DNA of 64,000 bases from assembly GCF_900187355.1 (NCBI RefSeq), contig NZ_LT906451.1:372501-436500 (forward strand). Reading direction: 5' to 3'. The position numbers and the translations under genes were made by a program. This document shows, piece after piece, positions 35,900 to 44,836 of this stretch (within the stretch, counting starts at the first letter, position 1; every line of letters begins with the position of its first letter). Under the pieces are notes generated by a model. It worked only from the letters and a program-made list of their open reading frames with translations, was not told the origin of the DNA and searched no databases. This DNA comes from Legionella lansingensis. Its GTDB lineage: Bacteria > Pseudomonadota > Gammaproteobacteria > Legionellales > Legionellaceae.

Positions 35900-37228
35900 A
35901 TGCCAACTAAAGCACAACAACAGTTCAGAAACCGGGATGGCCAAGACAGTCGAAAATTTGCAGTTTGGTATCATGTTATCGATGCAGAAAGAATGGTATG
36001 GTCAATTTATCGATCCCTACCAGAAGAAAAAAAGAAAGAGTTCCTAGAACCCTATGTTTTCATTGATGGGTTAACAGCACCCTTTGACGATGTGATGGCT
36101 TGGTGTAAAGCATTACTACTTAAATCTGGCAAACGTTATTTCCCTTTTATTTTGAAACCAGAGAAGGGTGGTGCTCATTACATGGTTGGCATTTTACGCA
36201 GAGAACGGGATAGTCAAGTCAGTTTATTTTTATTTAATCCTGTAGGATATCCAGATAAAGAGGCGAAAGAGCAAGCACAAAAGCGGTTGCAATTGCCAAG
36301 TCCCATTTGGGTTGGTGGCATGCGCTTGATTTTGTCTCCTCACCAGATACAGAGCGAAAATAAGGACGGTGGCACATTGGTGTCTTGTGGGCCTTTAGGC
36401 ATTGAATTTATCGGATATGCATTAAACAATCCCGACAAGCTTGCTGACTTGGACGAAGATTTCGCTTTACCTGGTACACTTCTCGCATACCGCGACTATT
36501 CTGACTCAGAATACCACGATCATTTAGATGCCTTGCGTCTGAAACATGATAACCTTCTCGGGACGATTTCTGACGAGGATCTTCCTGTCATTGAAAAATT
36601 TTATGCTGCAACAAATAGCTATATAATCGACAAAGCTTTGGAATTTCAACGAAAGGCTAAGCTTGCTCTCATTGCTGAGTCCGATGATTTTAATGATATT
36701 AGTGAGACATTTTCCGATCAGGATGAAGAGAACCCTTCCGATGAACAAAGTGAGAAGAGCTTTTCCGGTGAGCAAACCGATGAAGACATTGATGAGCAAA
36801 TTAATCATGAGGATGATAAGCCTCTGTTAGGAAAGAAAAATGCACTGGAAATTATTACGAAATCAGAAGACGTTCGACAGGAATCTACAAAGCTTTTAAA
36901 TGACTTCACTAGTCCTGATGCAGACGATACAACAATTCTCCAAGCTAATCCCCCAAAGGGCATTGCAGCCGTTCAAAAAGAAATTCAACGGTTAAGGAAT
37001 AAAACGGGCTTTTTCAGTGCTAGTGCTCACCGTAAAGCAGATGATATTGAGGACGCTTTAAAGAAAGCGAAATTGGCAAGTACAGATGTTCGACTGAATG
37101 AAGATGTTCGCGCAGCATTGAGGGATCCCCGTATTTTCAGTTTTTGTGGATTATGGACAGCCAAAGCGTTGGCCAATATCGACCGTTCTATAAGGGAAGA
37201 ATATGAGATGATGAAACAGGGTTTTTAA
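35900..37228 (+). CDS. Possible CE-clan cysteine protease-like effector
   Basis: A 442-aa protein, no signal peptide. In the N-terminal 180 residues the order is H93 (GAHYMVGIL), N113 (FLFNPVGYP), Q149/Q151 (SPHQIQ), then C163 in SCGPLGIEFIGYAL. This is the H-[DN]-Q-C order of the CE clan (Ulp1/YopJ-like peptidases, deubiquitinases and acetyltransferases). A long acidic stretch (about 275-315) and a coiled, lysine-rich C-terminal region follow. AGGAG lies eight bases before the ATG. A PmrA-like box upstream and the neighbouring SNARE mimic favour a host-directed role. The spacing from Q to C is longer than in Ulp1, so the fold is not proven. Confidence 0.6.
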   Translation: MPTKAQQQFRNRDGQDSRKFAVWYHVIDAERMVWSIYRSLPEEKKKEFLEPYVFIDGLTAPFDDVMAWCKALLLKSGKRYFPFILKPEKGGAHYMVGILRRERDSQVSLFLFNPVGYPDKEAKEQAQKRLQLPSPIWVGGMRLILSPHQIQSENKDGGTLVSCGPLGIEFIGYALNNPDKLADLDEDFALPGTLLAYRDYSDSEYHDHLDALRLKHDNLLGTISDEDLPVIEKFYAATNSYIIDKALEFQRKAKLALIAESDDFNDISETFSDQDEENPSDEQSEKSFSGEQTDEDIDEQINHEDDKPLLGKKNALEIITKSEDVRQESTKLLNDFTSPDADDTTILQANPPKGIAAVQKEIQRLRNKTGFFSASAHRKADDIEDALKKAKLASTDVRLNEDVRAALRDPRIFSFCGLWTAKALANIDRSIREEYEMMKQGF

Positions 37229-37260
37229 GTCAATGAAATACATAAGCAGGATCCTTCTTC

Positions 37261-37854
37261 ATGCATGAGACATCCGTAAAACCAGTTCTGAAAACCGAAC
37301 GGTTGCTCATTAGAACACCACAATTGGGCGATGAAATTCCTATTAATCAAGCCGTTAATCGCTCTTTAAAGGAGTTACAACGCTGGATGCCATGGGCAAG
37401 TGATCCAAGTTTGAAAACAACAACAGCGTTCGTAAAAAGTTCGATGAGACAATGGAACTCCAAACAGCCAACATTATTCCCCATGGTTGTTATACACAAA
37501 CAAGATAAATTGATTATTGGTGCTAGCGGCTACAATGAAAAAAGTGATCCTCAGGTACCATTTTATGAAATCGGATACTGGCTTGACACCCAATACACGG
37601 GGTTTGGTTTAGGAACAGAATTAACCGTCGCCTTAACAAGATACGCTTTTGAAGTACTAAGCGCCATTCGCGTGCAAATTTGCGTGCAAGCAGATAACTT
37701 TAAAAGCATTCGTGTCGCTGAGAAATGTGGTTTTGCACTTGAGGCAAGGCTGCATCATCACCGCTTGGATTGTAAAACGGGGAAGCCAGCAGATGATTTA
37801 ATTTATGCTTGTTTTGATACGAGTAAACTACCGTTAACTCAAGTGACATGGTGA
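37261..37854 (+). CDS. GNAT acetyltransferase, RimJ/RimL-like
   Basis: A 197-aa N-acetyltransferase. It shows TERLLIRTPQLGDE at the start, YEIGYWLDTQYTGFGLGTEL (the acetyl-CoA loop), and the C-terminal NFKSIRVAEKCGFALEARL motif diagnostic of the RimJ/RimL/SpeG branch. It might acetylate a ribosomal protein N-terminus or a small amine. It follows the protease-like gene after 32 bases but has a common bacterial sequence style. Confidence 0.92.
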   Translation: MHETSVKPVLKTERLLIRTPQLGDEIPINQAVNRSLKELQRWMPWASDPSLKTTTAFVKSSMRQWNSKQPTLFPMVVIHKQDKLIIGASGYNEKSDPQVPFYEIGYWLDTQYTGFGLGTELTVALTRYAFEVLSAIRVQICVQADNFKSIRVAEKCGFALEARLHHHRLDCKTGKPADDLIYACFDTSKLPLTQVTW

Positions 37855-37932
37855 TATGCTGTTGCCAAGGATCACTGCTATAATGACCCACCTCTAGACA
37901 AAACTGCGTTATTAGAACAGGAGAAATATAAC

Positions 37933-38451
37933 ATGAGTCAACCTAAGCGCATTTTTATCATTGGTCATTCGGGTGCTGGTAAAGCGGTTCTCGCTGAGGC
38001 ACTGGCTAAAAAACTGAGTTGGAAATATGTTAATGCCGATTTTGCGTTAGAGCCATCTATTGGTCGTACGATGACTGAAATTTTAGGGAATCACGGACGA
38101 GAAGAGTTCCACCGTTGTTTATCCGCCATTTTGTCATATCAGATCACTCAAAAAAATATTGTTGTGGCAACGGATGATAGCATCGTCTGTGATGAGAGAA
38201 ATCGGAAATTACTATCATCAGAATTTACCATCCACTTAAAAGTAAGTATTCCTGTGCAAATGGGGCGAATTTCGTATAATCGTCCACTTTTACCGCTAGA
38301 CAACTATAAAGGGTTTTTGGAACAACTTCGCCATGAGCGTGATGCCTTATATGAGCAAGTGGCTAGTTTTTCGCTTAGTTCTGATAGCGGTACTATCGAA
38401 GAACATGTGTTAAGCGTCGTCAAAGCTCTTGGAGAGGCCACTCCTACTTAA
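37933..38451 (+). CDS. Shikimate-kinase-like P-loop protein with altered Walker A
   Basis: A 172-aa protein resembling small P-loop kinases of the shikimate/gluconate group. It has a phosphate loop (residues 11-18), then YVNADFALE where kinases place the substrate aspartate, HGREEFHR, and a lid region with RPLLPL. The loop is GHSGAGKA, so the usual Ser/Thr after the lysine, which coordinates magnesium, is alanine. Nucleotide binding may be kept and catalysis weakened. AGGAG lies nine bases upstream of the ATG. Its stop overlaps the convergent downstream gene by four bases. Confidence 0.75.
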   Translation: MSQPKRIFIIGHSGAGKAVLAEALAKKLSWKYVNADFALEPSIGRTMTEILGNHGREEFHRCLSAILSYQITQKNIVVATDDSIVCDERNRKLLSSEFTIHLKVSIPVQMGRISYNRPLLPLDNYKGFLEQLRHERDALYEQVASFSLSSDSGTIEEHVLSVVKALGEATPT

Positions 38452-39311
38452 GCTTGAAGGACAGTTTCAATCCTCTCTTTTTTATTTTTCCCATGGGAGG
38501 TTAAAGGAAGTGTTGCTTTACCAAGACTAGAATATAATTTTTTCTGCTCAATGGCTGAAAATGATTCCATATGTTTCTTAAGCGTTGAAATATCACCCCT
38601 TTGAATTGGACCCGTTAGAGATTGCGCAGGAGATAAGGTTTTTTCAAGATTAGAAATTGTTCCTCGCATGATATTCGTAATGATATGCATGGCTAGTTCG
38701 TTCTCGACACCGGCATCTTTGAGACATATAAGAGCTTGTTCTGCAAGCGTGACCAGATAATTCGAAGCGAACACACCTGCGGCATGGTATAGTGATTTTT
38801 TTGTTTTATCAATTGCATAAGTAATTGAGCCTATAGAATTAAAAAGTGGAGTGATAGTAGATATTGCCATTTTATCTCCTTCTACAGCGCAATATGTACC
38901 ATTATATTGTTCTACACATAATTCCGGATTGGCAAAGCTCTTCATTGGATGGATGCTTGCTACATAACATCCTTTATCTTTTATCGTACTTAGGGCATCT
39001 GAAGTGAGAGAACCACTGCAATGCAAAACGACACTATTTTTCTTAATAAACGCATTCTTACTTAGTTCCTCGCATACGTGAGATATCATGTCATCAGGTG
39101 TTGTTATGAGAGTAATATCTGCTGGTGGTAATTTATTAATTGAGGTGCAATAGTTACCACTGCCAATAAATTGTATTGCTGCTTTAGAGCTTTCAAGAGA
39201 TTGATTACAAATGGCTCCGATTTTAATTCCCCTGCTTTTAGCAAGTAAATACCCTATGGTTTTCCCAAGATGACCAGCGCCTATGATATTGACTAGTAAA
39301 GACATCACCAT
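38448..39311 (-). CDS. Rossmann-fold / DUF2520 NADP-dependent oxidoreductase-like protein
   Basis: A 287-aa protein, or 285 from the third codon, which may be the true start. The N-terminal Rossmann domain opens with VNIIGAGHLGKTIGYLLA. TPDDMISHVCEEL and VVLHCSGSLTSDALS match the family. IHPMKSFANPE marks the boundary to the all-helical C-terminal DUF2520 domain (about 155-285). Members resemble F420/NADP-dependent reductases, but their reaction is unknown. It is transcribed alone. Confidence 0.85.
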   Translation of the reverse strand: MVMSLLVNIIGAGHLGKTIGYLLAKSRGIKIGAICNQSLESSKAAIQFIGSGNYCTSINKLPPADITLITTPDDMISHVCEELSKNAFIKKNSVVLHCSGSLTSDALSTIKDKGCYVASIHPMKSFANPELCVEQYNGTYCAVEGDKMAISTITPLFNSIGSITYAIDKTKKSLYHAAGVFASNYLVTLAEQALICLKDAGVENELAMHIITNIMRGTISNLEKTLSPAQSLTGPIQRGDISTLKKHMESFSAIEQKKLYSSLGKATLPLTSHGKNKKERIETVLQA

Positions 39312-39398
39312 TCCATTAAAACGATTAAATTGACTAAAAAGTAAGACACGCTTAAATCAAATTTTGTATTGTAACAGTTAAGTGTAGTATAGGCATTA

Positions 39399-40135
39399 GT
39401 CCCAACAAAGCGGCTCTTGCTCAGAGTGCTTCGCTGTATCAGTGCTATATTGCTGGAGCAAAAAATGATGAACATAAAAATTTGTTTATTTAATTCTATT
39501 TCTATGAGTAATGAGGTTTTTGCGGATAAAACATATCGAGGTAATTGGGACGCAATCACGTTCACTTCAAAACAAGAGAAAAACACTTTTTTTATTATTT
39601 TAAAACCGAAGGTCGATTTTACAATGACCATACTATCGACGAATTATTAATGCGTCACGCAGTGGGGGTATATGTTCAATAAGAAATTTAGTTTATGGTT
39701 GGGTTATGATTTTGTCCAATCGATTCATAGACCAAAAAGAATTCATCGAGCGATTTGGGAGCAAGGCGAACTTAAAATGATTGATTCTAAATCACTAAGC
39801 ATCATGTGCGCAACCGGCTTGATGAACGATTTAGTACAATTGGACGAGGAACTGCAGTAAGAGATCGTGCTCGAGCCGTGATAACGTTTAATAACATGAT
39901 TAAGAAAGGCATTTCTCCTCTGGTTTTTGATGAAATATTTTTTAATCTGAATCATCCAGAATGGGTTTCTAAAAAACGATTAGTCAAAATAGGATTCTTG
40001 CAGGAATAAAGATACAACTGAATAAAACAACAGATGTCATCATCGGTTATTTGAATCGAAGCGACTATAACACCTTAGAAACCATTAGGGATCATCTTGC
40101 AAGGGTTGAATTTCAAGTGAAATTTAAATAAGGTT
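39399..40135 (+). pseudogene. Decayed coding region, several broken frames
   Basis: Between the DUF2520 gene and mntP there are only short plus-strand open frames that succeed one another by frame changes. They are 39417-39650 (77 aa), 39672-39860 (62 aa), 39806-40009 (67 aa) and an unstarted frame ending DHLARVEFQVKFK at about 40131. None has a convincing ribosome binding site or a motif I recognise. I read it as one or more degraded genes. The ancestral product cannot be named. Confidence 0.4.
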
Positions 40136-40226
40136 TCAGGCATAGATGGAGTCAAGCCTCGTTGCTATCATATTTTTCTCATAGTTTAAGATGTATAATC
40201 GTGAGTTTTATATAAATTAATTCTCA

Positions 40227-40781
40227 ATGTATTTAATTGAACCAATAATCATCGGCTTGGTTTTGAGTGCTGATTCATTTTCTGCTGCGATAGCAATGGG
40301 GTTTAGACCTCATAAAATCAGTGACTCCTTAAAATTTGCCTTTTCATCTGGCGGTGCAGAAGCCTTAACAACGTTTATAGGGGCGATGGCTGGAGAAAAA
40401 ATTCTTTCTCGCTATAGTTCAATTGATCATTGGGTTGCCTTTTTATTGTTATTAGCAGTAGCTTTACATATGGCCTACGAAGGGATTTTAGCGTTAAAGA
40501 ATAAAACGGGTCATATTGAGGCTGTTAAATTTCATGGTCTTGTAAAAATTTTAATTGTTTCTTTGGCAACAAGTTTGGATGCGCTTGCTGTCGGCGTCAG
40601 TATAGGCGTATCAGAAAAGCCTTTATTTCCGTATATTCTTTCTATCGGTGGCTGGGCATTTATTTCAACGATAGTAGGTATGGCCATCGCAAGAAGAGCA
40701 CCTAAAAAGTTGTCTCCAATTTTTAATTTAATTGGCGCATTTATTATATTCATCCTTGCCATTGAGATGCTTGGGTTATAA
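40227..40781 (+). CDS. mntP: Manganese efflux pump MntP
   Basis: A 184-aa inner-membrane protein with six predicted helices in two homologous halves. Each half carries the MntP aspartate motif: LSADSFSAAIAMG (D16) and TSLDALAVGVSIG. It exports Mn(II). Length matches E. coli MntP (188 aa). No clear Shine-Dalgarno sequence precedes the ATG. The 90 bases upstream are too short and unstructured to call a yybP-ykoY riboswitch. Confidence 0.93.
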   Translation: MYLIEPIIIGLVLSADSFSAAIAMGFRPHKISDSLKFAFSSGGAEALTTFIGAMAGEKILSRYSSIDHWVAFLLLLAVALHMAYEGILALKNKTGHIEAVKFHGLVKILIVSLATSLDALAVGVSIGVSEKPLFPYILSIGGWAFISTIVGMAIARRAPKKLSPIFNLIGAFIIFILAIEMLGL

Positions 40782-40808
40782 TTTTTTGTAAATTGAAATG
40801 AAGTAAAG

Positions 40809-41189
40809 CTATTCATTGAACTCAGGCCATTTTGGCCAGGACTCAAGAACGGCCTTCAAAACCTGAGCATGGTTGTATTGTTTATCTTTTGCGGCATAAA
40901 ATAACACAATTTCCGAGTTTTTCGCTTTCTTCAAAATGTCTGTAATTAACTCAGGTTTGTCTTTGAGTTCATCAAGATATCGATTGGCAAACGCTAACCA
41001 TTTATCTGGTTCGTGATTAAACCATTTTCTCAACGATGGGCTGGGTGTCATGTCTTTTACCCAGGCGTCAAATGGAAGAGCATCTTTCTTCAGCCCTCGT
41101 GGCCATAATCTGTCGACTAAAAGCCATAAGCCTTCCTTGGGAGGCGGCGTTTCATAAACTCTACAAAGTTTTATGTTCTTTTTACTCAT
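40809..41189 (-). CDS. DUF488-family (YeaO-like) protein
   Basis: A 126-aa protein with the DUF488 hallmarks LLVDRLWPRGLKKD near residue 23, WVKDMTPSPSLRKWF, and a C-terminal YAAKDKQYNHAQVL strand-helix. Function of the family is not established. Soluble, no signal peptide. Convergent with mntP (27-base gap). Confidence 0.92.
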   Translation of the reverse strand: MSKKNIKLCRVYETPPPKEGLWLLVDRLWPRGLKKDALPFDAWVKDMTPSPSLRKWFNHEPDKWLAFANRYLDELKDKPELITDILKKAKNSEIVLFYAAKDKQYNHAQVLKAVLESWPKWPEFNE

Positions 41190-41306
41190 AAAGATATTAT
41201 ACTAACATTTTCGGGGTATTTATAAGCAAGCGTAGTGAAATATAGCAAGTAGCAACTGTCTTAAATAGTTTTCTTATATTTAAGGCAGAGCTATTTATTT
41301 GCCTAC

Positions 41307-41765
41307 TTAAGTTCCCTCGCTCCAATATTGATTTTTTTTAATCAATGCATTCATAGTAATTAATAACTTACGCATGCAAGCGATGAGAGCAGTCATTTTA
41401 GATTTACCGGCATTACATAAGCGCTGATAGAAAGTTCTAATTTGCAAATTGTATTTTATTGCCACTAGGGTAGGCATATAGAGTGCTTTTCTTACGGCTG
41501 CCCTGCCTCCCCTGATTTGGCGAGGATTCATAACACATACGTCAGCCTTAGTCTCACTCAGTGCATACGTAAGTGGTTTCTCATAACCCCCAGTGGATTC
41601 GAGTACGACTAGCACATTAGAAAACAATGCAATTTTTTTTATTAGCTTTTGAATATCGGTTTCGGTGTTTTTAAATTGCATATATTTTCTTGTTGGCAGT
41701 ATAAATATATCGAGAACTGCTTTAGAAACGTCTATGCCTATATAGATTTTTTCTTCTTGAAACAT
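41307..41765 (-). pseudogene. Internally deleted IS110-family transposase
   Basis: A 152-aa frame. Residues 1-87 are the IS110 N-terminal RuvC-like DEDD domain: D12 in YIGIDVSK, the glutamate in LESTGGYEKPL, then VMNPRQI. After RGG it jumps in frame to the IS110 C-terminal transposase_20 region (AAVRKALYMPTLVAIKYNL...FYQRLCNAGKSKMTAL). Roughly half of a normal ~310-340-aa enzyme, including the serine-bearing core of the C-terminal domain, is missing. The product should be inactive. Upstream DNA keeps strong secondary structure. Confidence 0.85.
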
Positions 41766-41789
41766 AATAATAGAAGTTCTTTAAACTCA

Positions 41790-41940
41790 GCCTTGTAGGT
41801 ACGGGATCCCGTGGGTCCCAAGCAACTGTTCGAGTGGTTAAGGGAGTGAAGCGACGTTCATGCTACGCTGCGGGTTTATTAGCCCAAGGTTGGGACGAAC
41901 CGTCGCTTCTCTTTATTATTACTGTACGACAGTAATAAGA
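41790..41940 (-). ncRNA. Candidate IS110 bridge-RNA region (structured, non-coding)
   Basis: Upstream of the broken IS110 recombinase (higher coordinates, minus strand) lies non-coding DNA with two strong stems. GAAGCGACG (41848-41856) pairs with CGTCGCTTC (41901-41909). TTATTACTGT (41916-41925) pairs with ACAGTAATAA (41929-41938). IS110 elements encode a guide 'bridge' RNA in exactly this position. The region fits by place and structure, but loops matching donor or target could not be assigned. Confidence 0.35.
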
Positions 41941-41975
41941 CTCTATTAAATCATAGTTTTAAGACACAAGGTTGG

Positions 41976-42032
41976 GGTCATTTTGACCCAACAATCTGTG
42001 GTGAGTTTAGATTTTTGTTGGGTCTAAAAGAC
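41976..42032. repeat. 57-bp direct repeat with internal hairpin, left copy
   Basis: Matches 43034-43089 with a few substitutions and one indel. Each copy contains GACCCAACAA and TTGTTGGGTC (41985-41994, 42015-42024) able to form a hairpin. The two copies bracket a wrecked IS4-family element. They are too long to be a target duplication. Confidence 0.8.
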
Positions 42033-43034
42033 CTGAGTGATCGTCACCTTTTTTTATACAGTTCATAAATTGCTCCCTATCTTTCGAGAGCTTATTTCAA
42101 GGATAGGATATCCAAGGCTCTCGATATCCCTTAGAGGCTTTTATTGCCACTTGGTCGCGTTTTATCCTTCCGTATTTCTTTCGTCCTTTAAGTATATGTT
42201 TATAGCTATAACAGTGCGCTTTTATGGGGTTTGTTTTGGCCACAAGAAGCTCACCTAAATAAGCTGCTTTATTCTTTATATGACCAAACCATTGCTTAAC
42301 TGGTAAATAATCTGCTCCATCATGTATGCTTGTAAGACCTCGAATACGTCCAACATAGTCCCAACCTAAAGAAGCCACAGCTTTAAACCAAGGGTTTTTA
42401 AATCCAGCATCAGTAACTATGACCGGCTTACATTTGGAAGGTATTACCTTCTTTAACTGCTCTAAAAATTTCTGATGAACATTCGGATTATTTTCATACT
42501 GTTTCTCATGGATTTCTTCATATAGAACAATACCACGACCGATAGAAGCAAGAGATGCTCTTAAAATGCAAAATTCTCCTTGCTCAAAGCTCTAGCTGGA
42601 GTTTGGAACAGAAGACCAATCGACAACAATAATGGGATGAGGGTAGGCTCTAAAAGCCAGTGAGAAAGCGAAGAATATATATCTCTATTGAGTTATTTTG
42701 GTAATAAGTATTTGCAAGACAACGATCCACGCGGCGTATACATGAACGCTCTTGGGTACCTAATTTGCCACTTAAATCTCTTCCTACGAGAGTAAGCTTT
42801 GTCTTTTTAGTGCAAATAATAGATTCAATTAAGGGTGAAAGAGAGCTAATGCGACTTAAATGAATTGAATGTTGAAGTAAAGTGTATAGAATACTGCTGA
42901 CAGACATGATAATACCTCTAGTTGTATCGTCGAAAATTCAATTAGATCAGGGATGTTCATGTCTGTCATTCAGTTTTTTTAATAACTAAATGTTATTTAA
43001 ATAAATTTTATCACAAAAAGTGACGATACCTCAG
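42033..43034 (-). pseudogene. Degraded IS4-family (IS10-like) element and transposase
   Basis: Ends carry imperfect inverted repeats beginning CTGAG and sharing ATCGTCAC (42033-42050; complement ending at 43034). On the minus strand, 42907 to about 42650 encodes an N-terminal piece (MSVSSILYTLLQHSIHLSRI...). After a frame change, PHPIIVVDWSSVPNSS precedes an in-frame TAG near 42594. The frame then continues through PVIVTDAGFKNPWF and GWDYVGRIRG to GYREPW, ending at 42097. The C-terminal third with the catalytic glutamate is deleted. Inactive. Confidence 0.8.
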
Positions 43035-43089
43035 GTCATTTTGACCCAACAAGCTATGGTGAATTTAGATTTTTGTTGGGTCTAAAGAC
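43034..43089. repeat. 57-bp direct repeat, right copy
   Basis: Right partner of 41976-42032, with GACCCAACAA (43043-43052) and TTGTTGGGTC (43073-43082). The differences from the left copy show that the pair is old. Confidence 0.8.
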
Positions 43090-43217
43090 TCAACCTACCT
43101 TGATTCCTTGCTTTTAATGATTATCAAACAATAGCTAAAAGCCGACACAAATGTTTACACTAAATACCTCGTGACTTAAAATGTGCCAAATTGATTAATG
43201 CGCGTTTGAGGTTGTTT

Positions 43218-44735
43218 ATGTTTGGCGATTTATTCAAAAGTTCAATAATGCTAAGTATTCAGTATTACTCAAGTCAAACTTATCAGGCTGCAGTAGGTTT
43301 TCTAGGACAAATGGAACGATTTGGATTTGGCTATACTAGAGAATTTTTTCATGATCCTAAATCGATGATCCAAACATTAACGTCTAATGCACGAAGCAGT
43401 GAGGCGGGTTATAGCGTTGTTAGCTTGGGATATTTGGGTGGAAACTATGCAGTTATCACGCCAAAGTCTCAATCTCAACTTGTTGAATTACTAAATCAAT
43501 TTGACAAAGAAAAATCGGGTCGAAGAGGACATGCCTCTTTTAAATTTTTTTCTGGCAACGAATTTTTTATTATTTCAGATACGGGACATAATGCTATGTC
43601 ATCGCGAAAAAATTTGTCTCGTTTTCTTACCCCATCCAGACTAGTTAATCCCACTATTACAGAAATAGAAAAAAGTGTAGATTCTGATACAGATATCCAA
43701 ATCCGTCATGCCGTCTGTGGTATCGTTCGCGCTGTTATGGTGGAAAATATGCTGAGCATCAAGCAATTACCAGACAATACTTATAATGTGATGGAGTCTT
43801 ATAGGAATGATGTAAAGCGCTGGGGCGCGTTCCCTTTCCCTGAATTGCTTAATTTTATGCCGAGTTTAAGACAAAAACGAGATGCTTATAGAACTTTTTC
43901 GAGAGGCATTTTGGAGCAAGAATTTGAAAAACTTGTTGAAGTACTTCATACAGACGAGCATCCGGGAAACACAAATTTAATTGCTGCCTCTGTAGTTGGT
44001 TTATTTAGAGACGAAAACCCAGACCTTTCAGATGGGGAACTGTCGTCTGCCATAAAATCGTTATCTACTGAAGAGATTAGAAGATATTTTGAAAATCCCA
44101 TCGTTCAATCACTTCCGATGATACTAAAGGCTGCAGACAACTTAACTGATGCCATTGTACTATGTCTGCTACAAATTGCATCAGATCCCAGTAAACTTGA
44201 GATACTTCGCGATGAAATTGATAGATCGAATTTGGTGATAGAAGAAGGATTAGATGTTAGAGCTCTTAAATCGTTACCCATATTAGATGCTTTTTATAAG
44301 GAATCCGTACGGTTTGATGCACCCGTTGTGGTGCCCAGGTATACCCAAAGTGGATATTCATCTGATTCAATGACCATACCACCCAATACCATGGTTATAT
44401 TTGATTTGCAGGCTTTATCCAGAGGCGAACAATACTGGACTAATCCTGAGGAGTTTGACCCTACACGCTTTTTGCAACCTGAGCAAAAGCACGTTGCTGA
44501 AGAGGAAGGTACAAGTGCTAAAAATAATCGTCATATTGTAGGCCAATTTCCGTTTGTGCCTTTTTCTGTAGGGCTGCGTAATTGCCCAGCATTTGCAGTG
44601 ACAGAAGCTTTATTTAAAGTGGCTATTGCTAAATTTGTTTCAAATTACGACCTTCAATTTGTCAAAAAAGGCGATGACGATTCAACATTGCATGTTACGT
44701 CCAGAGATAAGTTTTTTGGAACTATGCTGACCTAA
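43218..44735 (+). CDS. Cytochrome P450, long form
   Basis: A 505-aa P450. The start is taken at ATG 43218 because GAGG lies six bases before it; a TTG nine codons earlier is less likely. The heme motif is FVPFSVGLRNCPAF with thiolate C456. The ExxR motif is KESVRF, and the PERF-like segment is NPEEFDPTRFL. It lacks an obvious N-terminal membrane anchor, and the first ~150 residues do not look like a standard P450 N-terminus. The F-x2-G-x-R-x-C-P loop resembles eukaryotic-type P450s more than the short enzyme at 14096. No redox partner or pathway genes are adjacent. Confidence 0.85.
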   Translation: MFGDLFKSSIMLSIQYYSSQTYQAAVGFLGQMERFGFGYTREFFHDPKSMIQTLTSNARSSEAGYSVVSLGYLGGNYAVITPKSQSQLVELLNQFDKEKSGRRGHASFKFFSGNEFFIISDTGHNAMSSRKNLSRFLTPSRLVNPTITEIEKSVDSDTDIQIRHAVCGIVRAVMVENMLSIKQLPDNTYNVMESYRNDVKRWGAFPFPELLNFMPSLRQKRDAYRTFSRGILEQEFEKLVEVLHTDEHPGNTNLIAASVVGLFRDENPDLSDGELSSAIKSLSTEEIRRYFENPIVQSLPMILKAADNLTDAIVLCLLQIASDPSKLEILRDEIDRSNLVIEEGLDVRALKSLPILDAFYKESVRFDAPVVVPRYTQSGYSSDSMTIPPNTMVIFDLQALSRGEQYWTNPEEFDPTRFLQPEQKHVAEEEGTSAKNNRHIVGQFPFVPFSVGLRNCPAFAVTEALFKVAIAKFVSNYDLQFVKKGDDDSTLHVTSRDKFFGTMLT

Positions 44736-44836
44736 CAAGTCATAAAGTAGCAAGCGTAATGAAATGGATCCATCTCATTATGCTTGCTAAAGACCCCCAA
44801 CCTACCTTGCTTCCCAAGCGGTAAAAAGGAGGAGAA

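Noticed and set aside
39305-39631. 108-codon minus-strand frame
   Set aside because: No Shine-Dalgarno site, no recognisable features, and it overlaps the DUF2520 start; lies in decayed DNA.
40136-40226. Manganese (yybP-ykoY) riboswitch ahead of mntP
   Set aside because: The leader is under 100 bases, AT-rich and lacks the conserved loop sequences.
41976-43089. CRISPR-like repeat pair
   Set aside because: Only two diverged copies separated by ~1 kb of transposase DNA; no spacer array or cas genes.
43191-43217. Upstream TTG start for the long P450
   Set aside because: GAGG is correctly spaced from ATG 43218, not from the TTG.
43218-44735. Second P450 as part of the isonitrile pathway
   Set aside because: About 26 kb away, different P450 type, separated by IS debris; no evidence of linkage.
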